This document shows, in pieces, positions 1 through 13,226 of a stretch of DNA of 64,000 nt (position 1 is its first letter; every line of letters starts with the position of its first letter). Source of the DNA: Anopheles merus (lineage: Eukaryota; Arthropoda; Insecta; Diptera; Culicidae); NCBI RefSeq assembly GCF_017562075.2, contig NC_054085.1, positions 25,348,185 through 25,412,184 on the forward strand. The letters are read 5' to 3'. A program made the translations under genes and the position numbers. The notes below the pieces were generated by a model. The model made no database searches and had not been told where the DNA came from. It worked only from the letters and a program-made list of their open reading frames with translations.

Positions 1-324
1 AACGATTCCACAAATATAAAAATCCATCCGATTCAGTTCTATTGCCTACATTTAGGCGCTTCTTGGATAGGTTTGCGCAGCAAAATCCTGTATTAATCAA
101 CACTATTTTTTCACATGTCACTGTCACATTCAATCTTCCCTTTTTCGATGATTCATTTAATTAAATCACATCTTTTTCGACTCTCTCTCTCTCCTTCTTT
201 TCAATGACATCTACAGCTGAACCAATTTTGCAGATAAAGCAAATCCACAGCTCGCGTGTGCTCGTTTCGAGTGTTTCTTTCCACGTCAGCTAAATTTCAA
301 ACGTTCCGAACAGCCTATCTTTAC

Positions 325-509
325 CACTCGTTCGATCCGGCACCACTCACGTAATAATGCGAACATGTGATGGGATAGCCTGTGCCCGGGGCAGCTAAGC
401 CGAAAGCAATGGCAACACATGTCGACGATTTATTCACTTTGGCGGATGGGGTGAACAATAAACTGCTGACCAGGAAGGAAAGTAGAAACAGTGAAGGAAT
501 GATTAACAT
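325..509 (-). CDS. Possible first coding exon of a secreted protein
   Basis: I do not recognise this protein. Reading leftward from an ATG at 509, the frame starts with a typical signal-peptide core (MLIIPSLFLLSFLVSSLLF) and then a short stretch with two cysteines. It meets an in-frame stop at 321-323, but a plausible splice donor (GTG|GTAAAG) lies just before it at 325/324. This would be a first coding exon of 61 codons plus two bases, with further exons off the left edge. A strong minus-strand donor (CCG|GTAAGT) at 1144/1143 could end an upstream untranslated exon. No downstream exon is visible, so this could equally be a chance ORF. Confidence 0.25.
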
Positions 510-1448
510 TGAACCTTTACATCCAAGTTAAGACGTATAAAGCTTGATAGTGTTTGTTCTGCTGGAACCGTACATTCTATGAATGAGCTGTTATGTTCAT
601 TTCGAAAGCTATTTTTTTTTTCAAAGTTTTCTAACTAACTAAACTAATGTAATTTTAGATTCTTAAAGAACTGGCCAAACGTCAATTCATCGACATTTAA
701 GTTTTATAAATAGCTTCTTGGCAGATTTTCGTTAAATAATTGTAAACTTGTTGTACATGTAGCATACCTTTAGGCGCATCCCTTAAAAACAATTACGCCG
801 GGAAGTATGCAACTCAACGAAATGTTACTTTTTAATAATTTTGAAAATTAAATTATATTATTATAATTTAAATTATATAATAATTGGGTACAGAATATAA
901 CAATAAATTAAAAAAAACTAATATTAAACATTTAGCATTAATTCTGGTGCTTATCAAAAGCTAACAAAACAAGAAAAAACACAAGACGAACCACATGCCG
1001 TATTACTCCACAATGCTTCATTATTTTACAATTATCATCCCGAGAAAGACCACATTACAGTAGATAATTTTCCTTGCTGGTGACCCATAAAACTGACCGA
1101 CCGATTCATTCCTTCCCCCGCACACACATTATGCTGTACTTACCGGCAGTACGGATGATTGGTCAAATATTTGAGCTCGGTTGTCATATCATTCGACTGA
1201 AAGATGCTCTCCCCGGCTGTGTACGGAGACCGGGCAACGTATATCGCACTGAACCGGCACTGTCGGCCACAGCAGAGTAAACAACGAGCAAATAGAGAGT
1301 GTATATTTGTGTCTGCGTTGTTGCGCAGCTGTCTTTCGTTCGCATTGTGCCGGACCATTCCCCAATCTCCGGTGCTCTGTTTATGTATGCAATCTACGGG
1401 TACGGAACGATAAATGAACATGACAGTACAAGCAAGGACGATACAAAG

Positions 1449-1514
1449 CGAGAGAGAGAGAGAGAGAGAGAGAGAAAGGGGAAAAGAAAAAGAGAGAGAG
1501 AGAGAGAGAGAGAG
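1449..1514. repeat. (GA)n microsatellite
   Basis: Two runs of GA dinucleotides, separated by a short purine-rich interruption. A plus-strand ORF running through it encodes only an artificial Arg-Glu run. Confidence 0.9.
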
Positions 1515-2655
1515 CAGTTCGGTACATTATATTCCCATCTGGGCAGTAGTCGGCCGCCTGCGGTAAGGACCTATTTCAATATTCTTTCCAATAATAACCA
1601 GGGAATAACACTCGGATTACAGGGTGTTAGAAATGGTGCCGGGTTTCGTGTCGGTGTGTCGAGTCGAGTACATAGCCCTGCTTCTTCTTCTTCTTCTTCT
1701 ATCTCGACGTCTTCCCGTGCTGCTGGCAGGCACAAGACACTTGTGGGACCGTGTTTAGTTTGCAACTCTACTCAATCTACCCGCCTCGGACGCCGGCTTC
1801 CGCTTGGGAAGCAAAACGACCGTCAGCAATCGTCCCGGAAGTGCATACCTTTCACCACCACAAACTGCAATAATGTCGTTCCGGAGCGATCGGGGTGTGG
1901 GAAGAGTTTGTGGGTTTTTCGTTTTCGGACCGGTCCGGCTGCCCACTCTCGGCTGACCTATCGAAAGCACCGGTGGTCCGACAGCACAACCCCACACCTA
2001 GTTGATATGATGGAAAAGTTAGCTATCTTACCAGCGTGCACCACTTACCTACTACGACCGAAACCTTTCACGTTAACTCTCAGCAAGCAGCCGTCCAGTA
2101 TGTTCTACGTCTGCTGGGAAGCGGATTGAATTGGTTTGTCTAGCACTGCTTTTACTGGAACGCACTCTTGAGTTTTATTTTTGTACTTTCACCGACTTTT
2201 AGGTAGATTTACATTTACAGCTTTCGCTTTTCTCACAATTGTATGACAATCACGTCATGTTGTTGACTAACAAGATTGCTCATATTATGTAAGCTTTGCA
2301 TGACGCTAATATATAGTGTGAGGATAGATTTATACATTGTTATAACTACTTAGATGTCTCAGGCATTTATTCTTCATTTTTCTTTCGCACTTCAACACAA
2401 ATACTTCAATAGGGACGTTTCCACGGAACGATTCCGGCTAAAAAATGGCCACCAAAATCACGATTTCCCAATCGAGCAGAGTTTGTCGAATATTTTTCGA
2501 GCAGTTTTCCAGCCATCCGCTGGTGGCTGGATGGCACAATTCTTTGCTTGTGATGTTTTTACAGGTGCAACGAGATGTGGTGTATTTTAATATTATTACT
2601 TAATTTATGATAACTGTTTCTGGCTTGGATATATATGACTTAGTAATTGCTAATT

Positions 2656-2710
2656 GCAGGATAGTCAGTCCTACGTATGGAAGACACGGTCCGTATGAGC
2701 TTTGCGCTAA
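2656..2710 (-). repeat. Degenerate SINE fragment (reverse)
   Basis: The motif 'aggatagtcagtcctacgta', followed by an A/G-rich stretch and 'cacggtcc', matches the middle of the tRNA-derived SINE at 6252-6450 in reverse orientation. The ends are not recognisable. Confidence 0.55.
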
Positions 2711-3739
2711 GGAACACTCCAATATTGATTTAAAATCATATATTGCAATCATCAATTTACGCCCATCTAAGAGATGAACCATCCAATTCACCTAGACAAA
2801 CTCCAAATTATGCACAACGAGGGTTTGGACGTGGATTGGACTGAACTGAGAAACGCGATCTTTGACTTACACATACACTTGTTGCGCTACTATCTACGTC
2901 ACTTGCGAACATATTTGAAATAAAGCACATGATTGCATAGTTTCCTTTGCAAAAATCGAGCCACACCAATTACCCTGCTCGATATGGACAATATTTTGTT
3001 TGGCTTTGTTTTTATTTTGCTCCCTTTTTAGCCAATAGAGTCATCCTTCAAAACAAAACATAGCCCGAGCAATTCTTTGCATACTCCATACTCTCATTGT
3101 TACCAACGTACGATGCAGTACCAGCTTCAAAGGATATAACAGATAAACTGCTTGTTTTCCACCCTCGCTGGCACTCGTTGGCACTTCACCGGCCCAGGGT
3201 ATGCAGTAAATTGAATTATTATTTTCCACACGTTTGCACCACTGTTCGTGCATGGAGCGTGTAGGTTCATGTGAAATTCGTAATGCATTTCGCGGCACAA
3301 GTGGAAGGGAACGGTGAGATAAAAGGAACAAAAAGACAAAACTCCACTGCATACTCTCCATGACACGGTGCTGCCCAGCTGGTTTTCCAGTGCCAGCGAC
3401 GTGAATGCAAACCATTTACGCTGGAAAATCACGTTTCATGTCCGCTTCGCTTTGAACTGCCGGGAAATGCGCTCGTAATGTGAAGTTGTTTGTATACGTC
3501 ATTTGTTTAATCTATTTGTTGTGTTTTGAATTTATCATACCATTTCGTATCGCTTCGTGTGACGGTACACTAGGATGAAGCGTTTTACTGTGTTGCGCCT
3601 GAATTTAGACTACTTTATGCAACTATTCGTTTGCTGCGCGGCATTCAAGCTTTATTACATAACTTTAGGCGCTTTCTTCAAGCGATTTGCATTCACTTAA
3701 AACGATGGAGTGACTGTCGGCAAAAGTATGCCAACCACA

Positions 3740-3845
<106 letters not shown>

Positions 3846-5480
3846 ACATTAATAAAACTAGCGAATGATTCTTTTACTACCCAATTTACTGTAGGTTTTG
3901 TGGTACAAACCCGAACCAATGCTGCCACGGTCTTACAATGCCTGCACCAACCCGACACAACGACTACGAACAGCGGCGAACCCGTACCATCACCACCTCG
4001 GTCGGTCGGTCGCTCGGTTTTCTTAATCACAGCCTGCAATCGGTTATGCATAAATTAGATTTAATTAAAAACTCGCCAAAAACCCCGGGTCCAAAACTTC
4101 AAACCCTCGCGAGACGGTTGGCTGCGGCAAATAAAACCACTCGCCAGTTACGGTTGATAAGTCAAAAGCTCTCGCCGAAAGTGTGCTTACTGTTTTTACC
4201 ACCGGCCCCATTCCAGTCGACCCATTCCGCTGGCGTCTTGATTTTGGAAGGTTTGACTTTTTGAGTTATAAAATAAATACGACCATGTGGAAAAGAAAAC
4301 ACGAGAAAAAAAACATATCACGGCGACACAGTTGAAACACTTGCGGCTAAGGGTAACAGCAGCAGCAGCAGCAAGCAATATTGAATACTTTTTAAATGAA
4401 TAAAGTTTTGGCCACCCTTCTCTCGCTGAGTTTGCTCCAGTTTTTTTTTGTTCCGACAAGATAGCTACCAACACAAAGGGTAGAAAAACGATGCAAATCC
4501 CAAACCGTTTCTCTCATTTGACTGCATACATGTTGCATTCGTAGAAATATGAAACGGGGCCATATCTTATCACAAACGTGGTTAAAATTAAAAACAATGT
4601 CTGTGGGAGCATCTCCACTCTCTTGGTTTAATTTTAAAATGTTTATTTCGATTAAAGTTTGAGGGCGTAAAATATGGTAACCATTAAAAGCATCCACTCC
4701 GCGCAAGCATCAGACGTACAGACACAACTGCGCTTAGCTCATTCACTCACACGGGGGATGGGTTTTGATTAAAATTTTACGCCCATGAAATTGTAATCAA
4801 ATTAGTCGGCAGCACGTCGACAGATATGATTGCCGGCCCCGTGCCACCTTTCGCTGTACGCGGGTGTGAAAGATAGCAATAAGCGGCGAGCATCTGTTAC
4901 CAATCTTTCGAGCTCGCACGGAACTCGCGGTGACAAATCGGGATCGGAAAGCAAAGCAAGCAAAGCGCAGCAATTAAATGCTTCAAACATTTTTTTGAAA
5001 ACATAGCGAATACTAATTAATCGCTTTTGGCATGAAACGACACGCTTTTGGCAGATGGTTTTCGGAAGACTTGTATTTGCTGGGGTGTAAAGAATTATTG
5101 AGCTGTGAAATTAGCGTGCAGTAAAATGTATCAATTGATAATACCTGTGATCGGTGCTGACGGCTGAATTTCTACTAGGGGACTTTTGTGATGCTAATAG
5201 CATACATTACGGCGCAATGCTTGATACCTTGATTAGGAAGAACATTTCCAAAGAAGGGTACCTTCAGAATGATTCATACATGCAGTAGCATTAACTTACA
5301 TACCTTTCACACTGTATTTCATACGCTTTTAAGGGGTTTTGTTGCCTTTGCTTACTAATTTAATTTAAATGAAGAGAAACACGCTTCTGAGACATTAAAT
5401 CTTTCTCGCATTTGCTAGTCAAGGTCTTCAGTTGCATCAGCAAACTTCGCAGTGTATATAGTGCTTAAATTTTGAACTTA

Positions 5481-5668
5481 CAGGGTTTCCCACGATTTAT
5501 TGGTCAGTTCCTATGATTTTTTTGGTTCGATGTATTGGTATTTTCCGATTGGATATCAATAAAATTAGACCAAAAAATTGTAGGAAACGGTCAAAAAATC
5601 ATGGGAACGCACCAAAAAATATGGAAAAAAATTGGTGGGAACCAACCAATAAATCGTGGGAGACCCTG
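5481..5668. mobile_element. Palindromic MITE with CAGGGTTTCC ends
   Basis: The left end (CAGGGTTTCCCACGATTTAT) is matched in inverted orientation by the right end (ATAAATCGTGGGAGACCCTG). The element is flanked by TA on both sides, as expected for a Tc1/mariner-type target. The interior is also partly palindromic (TTGGT/ACCAA). It has no coding capacity. The superfamily assignment rests only on the TA flanks. Confidence 0.7.
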
Positions 5669-5837
5669 TATTAAATTGCGTGTTACTTATTACTAAAAAA
5701 TCTCTAATAAATTAGGATCTTCTGATGCCGAAGAGTTCTGATAAAATCTTCTACCAACCTATGGATGCAGATGCTTCCTACAACTATGTAATTGTTTGGT
5801 GTACAGAACTATCCAACGGTAGTAAGTATCTAACAGT

Positions 5838-6642
5838 GGGGCCCTTTCCGTTTGAATTTCGTAGGCTGAAATTACAGCCGGTTCAGAGATTTCAGCTGTT
5901 TGCATGTATAACAGTTTTCGAGCAGCTATCTAAGTGAGTATAATATAAAGGTGGGCTTATTCCAAGGTGTATGAATTTAGAAGGCTGATTTTTATCGCTT
6001 CTGCTTCTGAATGAAGATTGTAAGAGTGTTTTGAGTATTCGTCAAGCCTCCAGAAAGCTCTTTGGATCAAAAGTGTTCACTCGTTCTGTCAAAAAGTGAT
6101 GTTCAAAATTGGTTTTAAAAAAATGCTATGAGACCACCTGGAATACATACACTTTGATTCCAGATTCCACCACCTGATCTCTTTAATGCACTTTAAATAT
6201 ATGTATGTAAACAATAAAAATATAATAATATAATATAATGGGATAAATGTAGCCGGTCTCATGGTACAGTCGTCAACTCGTACGCCTTAACAACATGCCC
6301 GTCATGGGTTCAAGCCCCAAATAGACCGTGCCGCCATACGTAGGACTGACTATCCTGCTATGGGGGGATCAATAAGTCACTGAAAGCCAACCCCACAAGT
6401 GGGTTGGCAGGCCTTGACCGGCATCGGTTGTTGAGCCAAACAAGAAGAAGAATGGGATAAATGTAAACAATACCGTGTTTTCGAGCAGGTACTCGAATCT
6501 AATTCTAGCTTTGTGGCTAGAATAATTTAGACTGAAAATTGCAGGCTAGTTTTTTGTGTGGTTTTGTATGGAGTGTTTACATGATTTCAGCCTCCAACTG
6601 TCAAACTCCATACAAAAAACTAACTAGAATCGTGAAGGCCCC
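5838..6642. mobile_element. GGGGCCC-ended MITE, interrupted by a SINE
   Basis: This is related to the shorter element at 49714-50123. Shared blocks include 'ttcgagcag..actcgaatct', 'cagcctccaactgt' and 'tagaatcgtgaagg'. Left end GGGGCCCTTTCC and right end GAAGGCCCC form short inverted repeats, with CAGT on both flanks. The SINE at 6252-6450 inserted into the interior. No coding capacity. The longer interior here (about 5960-6110) is missing from the other copy. Confidence 0.6.
6252..6450 (+). mobile_element. tRNA-derived SINE (SINE200-like)
   Basis: A 199 bp element flanked by a perfect 15 bp target-site duplication (AATGGGATAAATGTA at 6237-6251 and 6451-6465). The 5' part carries a tRNA-like promoter: a degenerate A box near 6254-6275 and a clear B box (GGGTTCAAGCCCC) near 6305. 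The 3' end is a short AAG repeat. This matches the structure of the mosquito SINE200 class as I recall it; the name should be checked against a repeat library. Other copies in the window lie near 22130-22270, 30616-31377, 37840-38005 and 50660-50866. Confidence 0.85.
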
Positions 6643-7284
6643 CAGTAGTAACATCAAACATACTGCTTCAAAAGTGATACAGCACATACCACACTTAATA
6701 GAAGCAACTATATCAAACGATTCCGCCTCACCGTTTGCTTATTCATTGAACACTTGCCATTCAATACACCCTTCTTTTTTTTTCGAAGCACGGTGCTTAG
6801 CAAAAGCACGGTGAAGTAGGGCACTTTAGAACCGGTAATGATGCACGAGAGCGCTTGCCGGGCTTTCAATAAATTTCACCAGTATGTTTGCATTTCCCCC
6901 GTGAATCGGGCACCTGTACGTACATGTAAAATATTTATCGAGCATTCCCTTACCTCAGCATCGAATGGAAAGCGTCGGTCGATTCATCGCTATGCATTCG
7001 AATGTTCATTCATCTGTTCGAAAAGCAACTCGCAAAAGCGAAGCGTATATTAAATAGCAACATCCGCATGATGTATAACGTAGATTAGCCGTCGTTTATT
7101 TTCGTGTGCAGTCACTCACACACCTTTTCAACTGTGCATATTGACTATTTTTCTAGGAATCACTTGCGGTGGTTTTACTTACTAAGTATCATCATTCTAA
7201 GTGCAATCCATATCCATCCATCCATCCACAAAACTCGCTTTCTTTTCCTGCCCTGAAGCTTAGAACCAAACGCGCTGTCGCACT

Positions 7285-9918
7285 TTACTCCTTAATTCCC
7301 AGCAATGCCTTCAGCGTGTTTGCGTTGATACGCGCCTGAGCACATATTTTGCTCTCCATCAGCATGGACGGTTCGTGCAGCAGCATCCGTATGCACTCGT
7401 TTGCATTGTGCAGTGAATCTTCCAGCTGTACCGCTGCTGCTGCCGGATTGTTTGCTTCCGTGGAGCGTCTGCCAAGCTCCGCCAGCGCTGCGTGCAGCTC
7501 GAAACGGGTTGCTCCAAAGGCACGAGCTTCCGCTGCGCAGAAAGGGAAACAAATAATCATAAAACGAGTGGTTAAAGTTGTTTAATCAATGGCTGCAATT
7601 TCCAAAAGCGCCTAAAGTTAGGCACCGTGCACAACAAAAGAGGCACGTGTCGGTGTTTCACTTACCCGGGCAAATCTTCTCAAACAGCGCGATCAAATCC
7701 TGACATATCTTTATCTTGTTCATCAGCTTTTCGTACGGAATCTTCTTGATCGCTTCCGGATTTTTGCCACCGATCACCTGCGACAACGAGATCTTCACGT
7801 CCACCATGTACTGATGGTTCGCTGTGAGCCACTTCGAGTAGTGCTTTATGTACCGGTTGCAATGATCCTCCCGATGCTTCTCCATCGCTTCCAGGTCCAT
7901 CCGGGCGCGTTCCAGTATCTGGCAGACGGTCGCGCCCGACACCTCCTTCGAGCATCGCAAACACTGCCACTCGCCGGTCCACTGGGCGTTATCCACCGGC
8001 AGCAGGTAACCCTTGCACTTGGAGTCCTTCTGAAAGCCGGAACAACGCACCGCACTGAAGTACGTCTCGTACTCGGTCGGATCGCTGCACCGTTCACACT
8101 CGCACCGGAACATCTTCGTTTGCTGCAGATGCTCCAACCGATTGCCCGTCGTCCACAGCACGTCAGTGTAGCAGATGCTTAGCCGGTCGCCGCGCCGTAT
8201 GGGGTTCGGGGCCCACATCACCACCTCCCCGCGGTTCGTGAAGCTCTTCGCCAGGTTCGGCCGGCAGGAGTGTTCCAGCATCGAGGCCATGTTGTAGATC
8301 GCAACGGACGACGGCTCCGTCATCGGTACCTCGTGCCCATTCACCTGAATGATGCCAACGACGCGCAGTATCTCATCTTCGTCCCATTTGTTTTCACACT
8401 TGAAGAAGCTAAGAAGAAACGTACGGTGTTAATGGCTGTTGTTTCGTAGAGCCGAGCACCACCCAGGCCTACCGTGGAATCAACTTTGCTACGCCTTCGC
8501 GATCGTTTCGCCACTGTTCCGAGCCGCGCCGCTCTTCTTCGTGGGACTCCAACTTCAACAGGGTTTCCCATCGGGCCGGATCACTTTCGGCTAACAGAAG
8601 ACAGCGCACCGGCATCAAGCACTGGTAGGTTGGATGGGGCACGTAGAAGTGCTGGATGGAGATCTGCAATTTTGACGAACATTTTGATGTTTTTAGATAA
8701 CTATAAGCATATATTCTCATATCCTAACTTACCTTGCTACCACGTGCGATCGTAAACTTACACTCTGCCTGATGCGAGGGGCTGTCTTGACAGGATCGTT
8801 TACAGACTGGCCATCCACAGCGTTCACAGTCTAGGTATTTTTTCTCCTCCAAACCCTAGAAGAATGAAAGACGAACAGTATACGAAGATGTCAAAAATTT
8901 AATTTACTGTTGCATAACTTAAAGAATTGTATTACAAAATTCTAAGCAATATTTTTTTAAATATCTTAGATTTTTTGCGAAAAATATCTTTGGATACTTT
9001 GGAAAAAATACCTAGAAAATCTTTGGTTCTCCACATACAAATTCTTCATACATAAACATCCTAATTAAACAAAAACTTTTGAGGCTCTTACTCAATTTAT
9101 GTATAAACAAATTTAATTAAACAGACATTCTTGAACTTTAGCAGTTAAATAGAAAGAGTTCGAAATAATGAGACAATATCATCGATTAGGTTAAAGGACT
9201 TCATATTCTTCCGAACAAAATAATGGGTTATATTTTTAATGAGAACTACATCTAAACTACAAGAAGTTCAAATGACAAGTGAATTATAGAATTCAACGAG
9301 CTCTACAGGGAAAACCAGTATTATTCAACAAGGAACAAACATAAACGTTGTAGATGATGTACAAACAAACATTAATAAACACATAACTCAAGAGCGATAA
9401 AACACTTTTAAACTGAACCTAACTCACCTGCAAACATCCAACGCATACCGGCCCGGTGATCTGTGCCGGTCCGTGCACAAGCGGCGATTCTTTCAGTACG
9501 ATCTCGCCTGCTTTGATGTCTCTCGTTGCCACCAGGAACCGTCCATACTGCTCGTTCGAGAAGATCTGACCGTAAATAGAAGATTCAGAATATAACAGTT
9601 AGACGAATAAATCCCAACACACTAGTAACTAACGTTACTCGTGGCTGAATGAAAGTGGCATATTGCAGCAACAAGTACATGTGCGTGCTCTCACTACACT
9701 ATCACCAAACAAAAGCAAATGAATCTCTTCAACTTCAAACCAGCAACAGAACCTACTTTAAACGGTTGACAGGTGGTTTTGTGCACCTTCCAGTCCTGCT
9801 GCTGATGTTCCACACAGCAGTAATACACCATGGCACAGCGGGAACATCGCTTGCTCGCCTCCTTCTTGCAAACAGGGCAGATCTTCTCGATGCGATCGGA
9901 ATCTTCGTCTTCCAGCAT
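7285..9918 (-). CDS. SET and MYND domain protein (SMYD, arthropod SmydA-like)
   Basis: Predicted protein lysine methyltransferase of the SMYD family, 534 aa from six exons: 9757-9918, 9428-9565, 8733-8855, 8473-8663, 7666-8408 and 7285-7532. The start is the ATG at 9918; the same frame extends 12 nt upstream only through a GTG. Residues about 14-50 form a classic MYND zinc finger (CPVC..CSRC..YYCCVEHQQQDWKVH..C). SET-N follows (NEQYGRFLVATRDIKAGE), then a second Cys-rich cluster at about 97-133. The SET core motif EHSCRPN is at about 250-256 and the post-SET cysteines CECERC at about 307-312. The C-terminus is helical, TPR-like. The asparagine of the usual NHSC is replaced by Glu, common in insect-specific SMYDs, so enzymatic activity is uncertain. 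The exact paralogue is not assignable by eye. Confidence 0.88.
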
Positions 9919-12900
9919 TGTACCGTTCACACTTTATGCTTCTACTCACAGAAACCCACGATCACTGCGACTAACTGGCTTTTCTATTACTCCCGACGTG
10001 AACTATTACTACCCCAGTTCTGTGTTCAGTGTGTCAGCACCAGGAAATGGTATTTTTATCTTCACCACACTGGCACACGAACCATTGGGTCAGCGAGCGG
10101 TACAACAAAAGCCACAAAAAAAAAAGAATCTTTAACAATCGGATCTAACACGCAACGATTTCGACCGGGTTCGACAGTTTAGGTTTTAGTTATTGGGTGA
10201 AAAAATCGATATGAGCACTGTGATCTTCCTGTAACAAATCTTCAAAATTAAGATGTTTAAAGTACACGTTTCGTCACAGATCTATCGGAACCAACGTCAA
10301 CCAAAACACGAGACACGCTTCCCTCCCGGCGGCTTGCAAAGATCAACTAAATCCAAATCTCGCTCGTTGGCATTAGAAACCGTCTTGACGAACCGACGAA
10401 TTCATCTTACAAAATGAACAAACTGGCCCGGCAGTGCGCAAGCGTAAACCACACTTGGGAAACCGTTGCACTGACGGAAGCATTCGGAAATGTGTCACGG
10501 GGTAGGAAGTTTGGCCGCCCGTTTGCTCTAGTCACGCATTAACTAGAGCATTAGTTTATTTAGACAACACGCGTGAAATGAACACACGCTCCATCGGCGG
10601 TATGATTTATCTGGAAAAGCCGGCAGAGAGTGAAAGAGCTGAATCGGCAGCGGACGTAAATTAGTGCTGGGGGGTTATTTATTTATTTCCTTTACCGCGA
10701 TCGTACGCGGTTCCCTGAGGGTAAGTAAACGACGCTGACCTGTGGTGTAAAGTTGCTGTAAAGATCATTCAAAAGGAGAAAATAAACGGACCAGATTAGT
10801 ACTGCACATTAGCATAGTAGGCAACGCGATTCTGGACTATCGATTGGATGATCCACAAATAGTCCATTTGCAGGATTAATGTAGACTCGCTCAAGTTCGA
10901 TCAGGTGATCTTCGCCGCAAAGTACTTGAAACACAGAGCAACAGCTGGCCAGAGCATTGTTTTGTCCTGGCATTGTGTTGTGATCCCTAATTAGCTGCGG
11001 CTATTTAAAACACACAAAGATCTTGGACGATCTACTGCTAGAAATCACGCTAAAAGGGTCACCGATCTTGTCTGTATACAGTGCAGTAAAATATCATCGT
11101 TGGATTGACTTTACCGTTGAGCGGCTAGAAGTGCATGCAGACAAGCATAGGCTTGATCTTTCGCTCAAACGGCCGGCAGATCAATGAACTATCACTGCCC
11201 AAACGTGCATGCACAGATGTGCATTAAACGTGATCGTACCGCGGGCCTACCTCAACCAAACGTGCATCCATTACTGCACACCGGTGCAGAACTTCATTTC
11301 GTAACGATCCTACCATGTGATGCAGTATGCAGACAAACGAACGAACTTGCCGCTTGTCGACACAATAAAGTCGCAGACTATTTGCGTTTTGTGCCAAACC
11401 GTTAGGTTTCGATTTCGGCCAGACACCGCCATTAAAGCGGTGAACCTTTGCCAAGGATGTGCTGCACGTTTGCCTCGCTGTGACGTTCCGCCTTGTGTAG
11501 CGCAGAGGTGCACTGCTCGCACGCAAACGCGCTACGCCACGCGCCACATAGTGACGATGGGTTCCCTTTTCGCCTGTGCTATAGTTGCTGTCCCTAACCT
11601 CCGGCGCATCTAGCGTACGCTGTTCGAGTTTCGGGTTTAAAAATAGTGCCCTATGCGTAGATTGCGGAGCGCACTAGGGGTAAATATGGCGCCCGGGGAG
11701 AGAGAGAGACAATATTAGACGCCGAATGTGCAAAACAGCAGCGGAAAAACTCGATGTTGAAGATGATTTACGATTCACCGTGGTCGCAACAGATCATTGA
11801 CAGCAATCATGGGAGGTGTGTCGTTGATATTCGTTTAGTTCAAAGGAACAGCAACAAACGATCAAGCAAACGATGAGGGAGAAACACGTGTTTACAGTAA
11901 TCGTTCTACTGTCCATTTGCTATAGTTTATTTCCCAAAATTATGTTTATCTTGAATAGTGTTTTGCAGCTCATTAAGGTGTGATTTCATACATCATTGAA
12001 GGACATTATGGTATTAAAATATCATGGAACTGACCAATACTGAGACACTTCCTGTACGCATATCGCATATCTGTAACTAATGTACCTCTACACCAAATCG
12101 ATTCTGATGCTTTTCCAAAATCCACACAGCTCCTTGAACTGATACTGTAGTACACATTGAACAATAGCTTCAACGAAATCTACCATCCCTTATCAAAATG
12201 CAAATCCAGCCGATTGGTTTCCAAAAGCGCTATCGAACATTAATATTTCGAGGAGATAATGGCTGTTATCAACAGTGGAAGCAAAAATCTCTCATAGTAG
12301 ACTCCCCAGTCGTACCGTATTTAACGGGACTGTCCTGTTGTCTACACCAAAAGTTCCCGTGCTGTATATATATATATATAAATTACTAATTTGTCTAATG
12401 GTTTGTAGTGGAGATTAAGGATTGAGATAAAGAATTAGTTTCAGTGATTCAATCAGTGATAGAATTAGTGATTTAATTTACTTCTGAGAATATGTTTAAT
12501 GCCTTGCTGGTCTGATCCAGTACTGATCCAGTTGAAAGAAGTTATTTGGATAAGCATAGTCTGTGGACGAAAAAAAGATCGAGTATTAAGGTCAAAACAA
12601 TGAGCGCAACGATAGCAGATGAGCAAAATTTCAACAAAAATTTTATGTTTTTTTTACAATCACTCTTCACTGCTTGAAGTAAAAAATAAAGAAAAATACT
12701 ATTTTAATTCTTCTCTTGTACGTAATTCTTCTGTTTTCCATCAACTCATATCTCTTTGAAATGTTCATACAAAAGATTTATCTCAAATTGATTTTGTGGC
12801 TTATAATTTTGAACAAACTCACACTCCCATCACTGTGTTCCGCCGTCGCAAGATAAGCGCCGACGCGAGCACGATCACACCAACACACCGGCAAACGCTC

Positions 12901-13226
12901 GAGCAAACCGGTCTAACGCTAACGCGTTGTTTACAAGTTTATTTGTGGGATGCTCTTCCGTCCCATAGCAGCAGCAGCAGCCGCATCGCACTCTCCCAGT
13001 TGGTCTTGTCGGGCATGACATGCAATTTCCCTCACTTAATAGCAACTGTCCCGCGTCCACTTTCTCGCAATCGCAAACCAAACTCGGAGTGTGATAGATC
13101 TCCGAAGACGACGGTTGTGTCTCGCGCTGGCCAATCGTTTATCGCTCCACTGTAGGAACAGGCCCCCTTATCAAGTGCATTCGCTGCCTGTCTTATTGTG
13201 CGGTGGTCTGGAACAGCAGTAGCAAC
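9919..13226. other. Intergenic region between SMYD and SELENBP1 genes
   Basis: The two genes are divergent, so both promoters should be here. I see no conserved coding exon. Short ORFs at 11184-11613 overlap on both strands and have no domain features. A stretch around 11700 contains GA repeats. Confidence 0.5.

Noticed and set aside
1299..2129. 276-codon plus-strand ORF
   Set aside because: Much of it is an Arg-Glu run from the GA microsatellite; the rest is low-complexity with no domain and no splice context.
6290..6330. Possible tRNA gene from a B-box match
   Set aside because: The B box belongs to a SINE with target duplications; no cloverleaf with acceptor pairing is evident.
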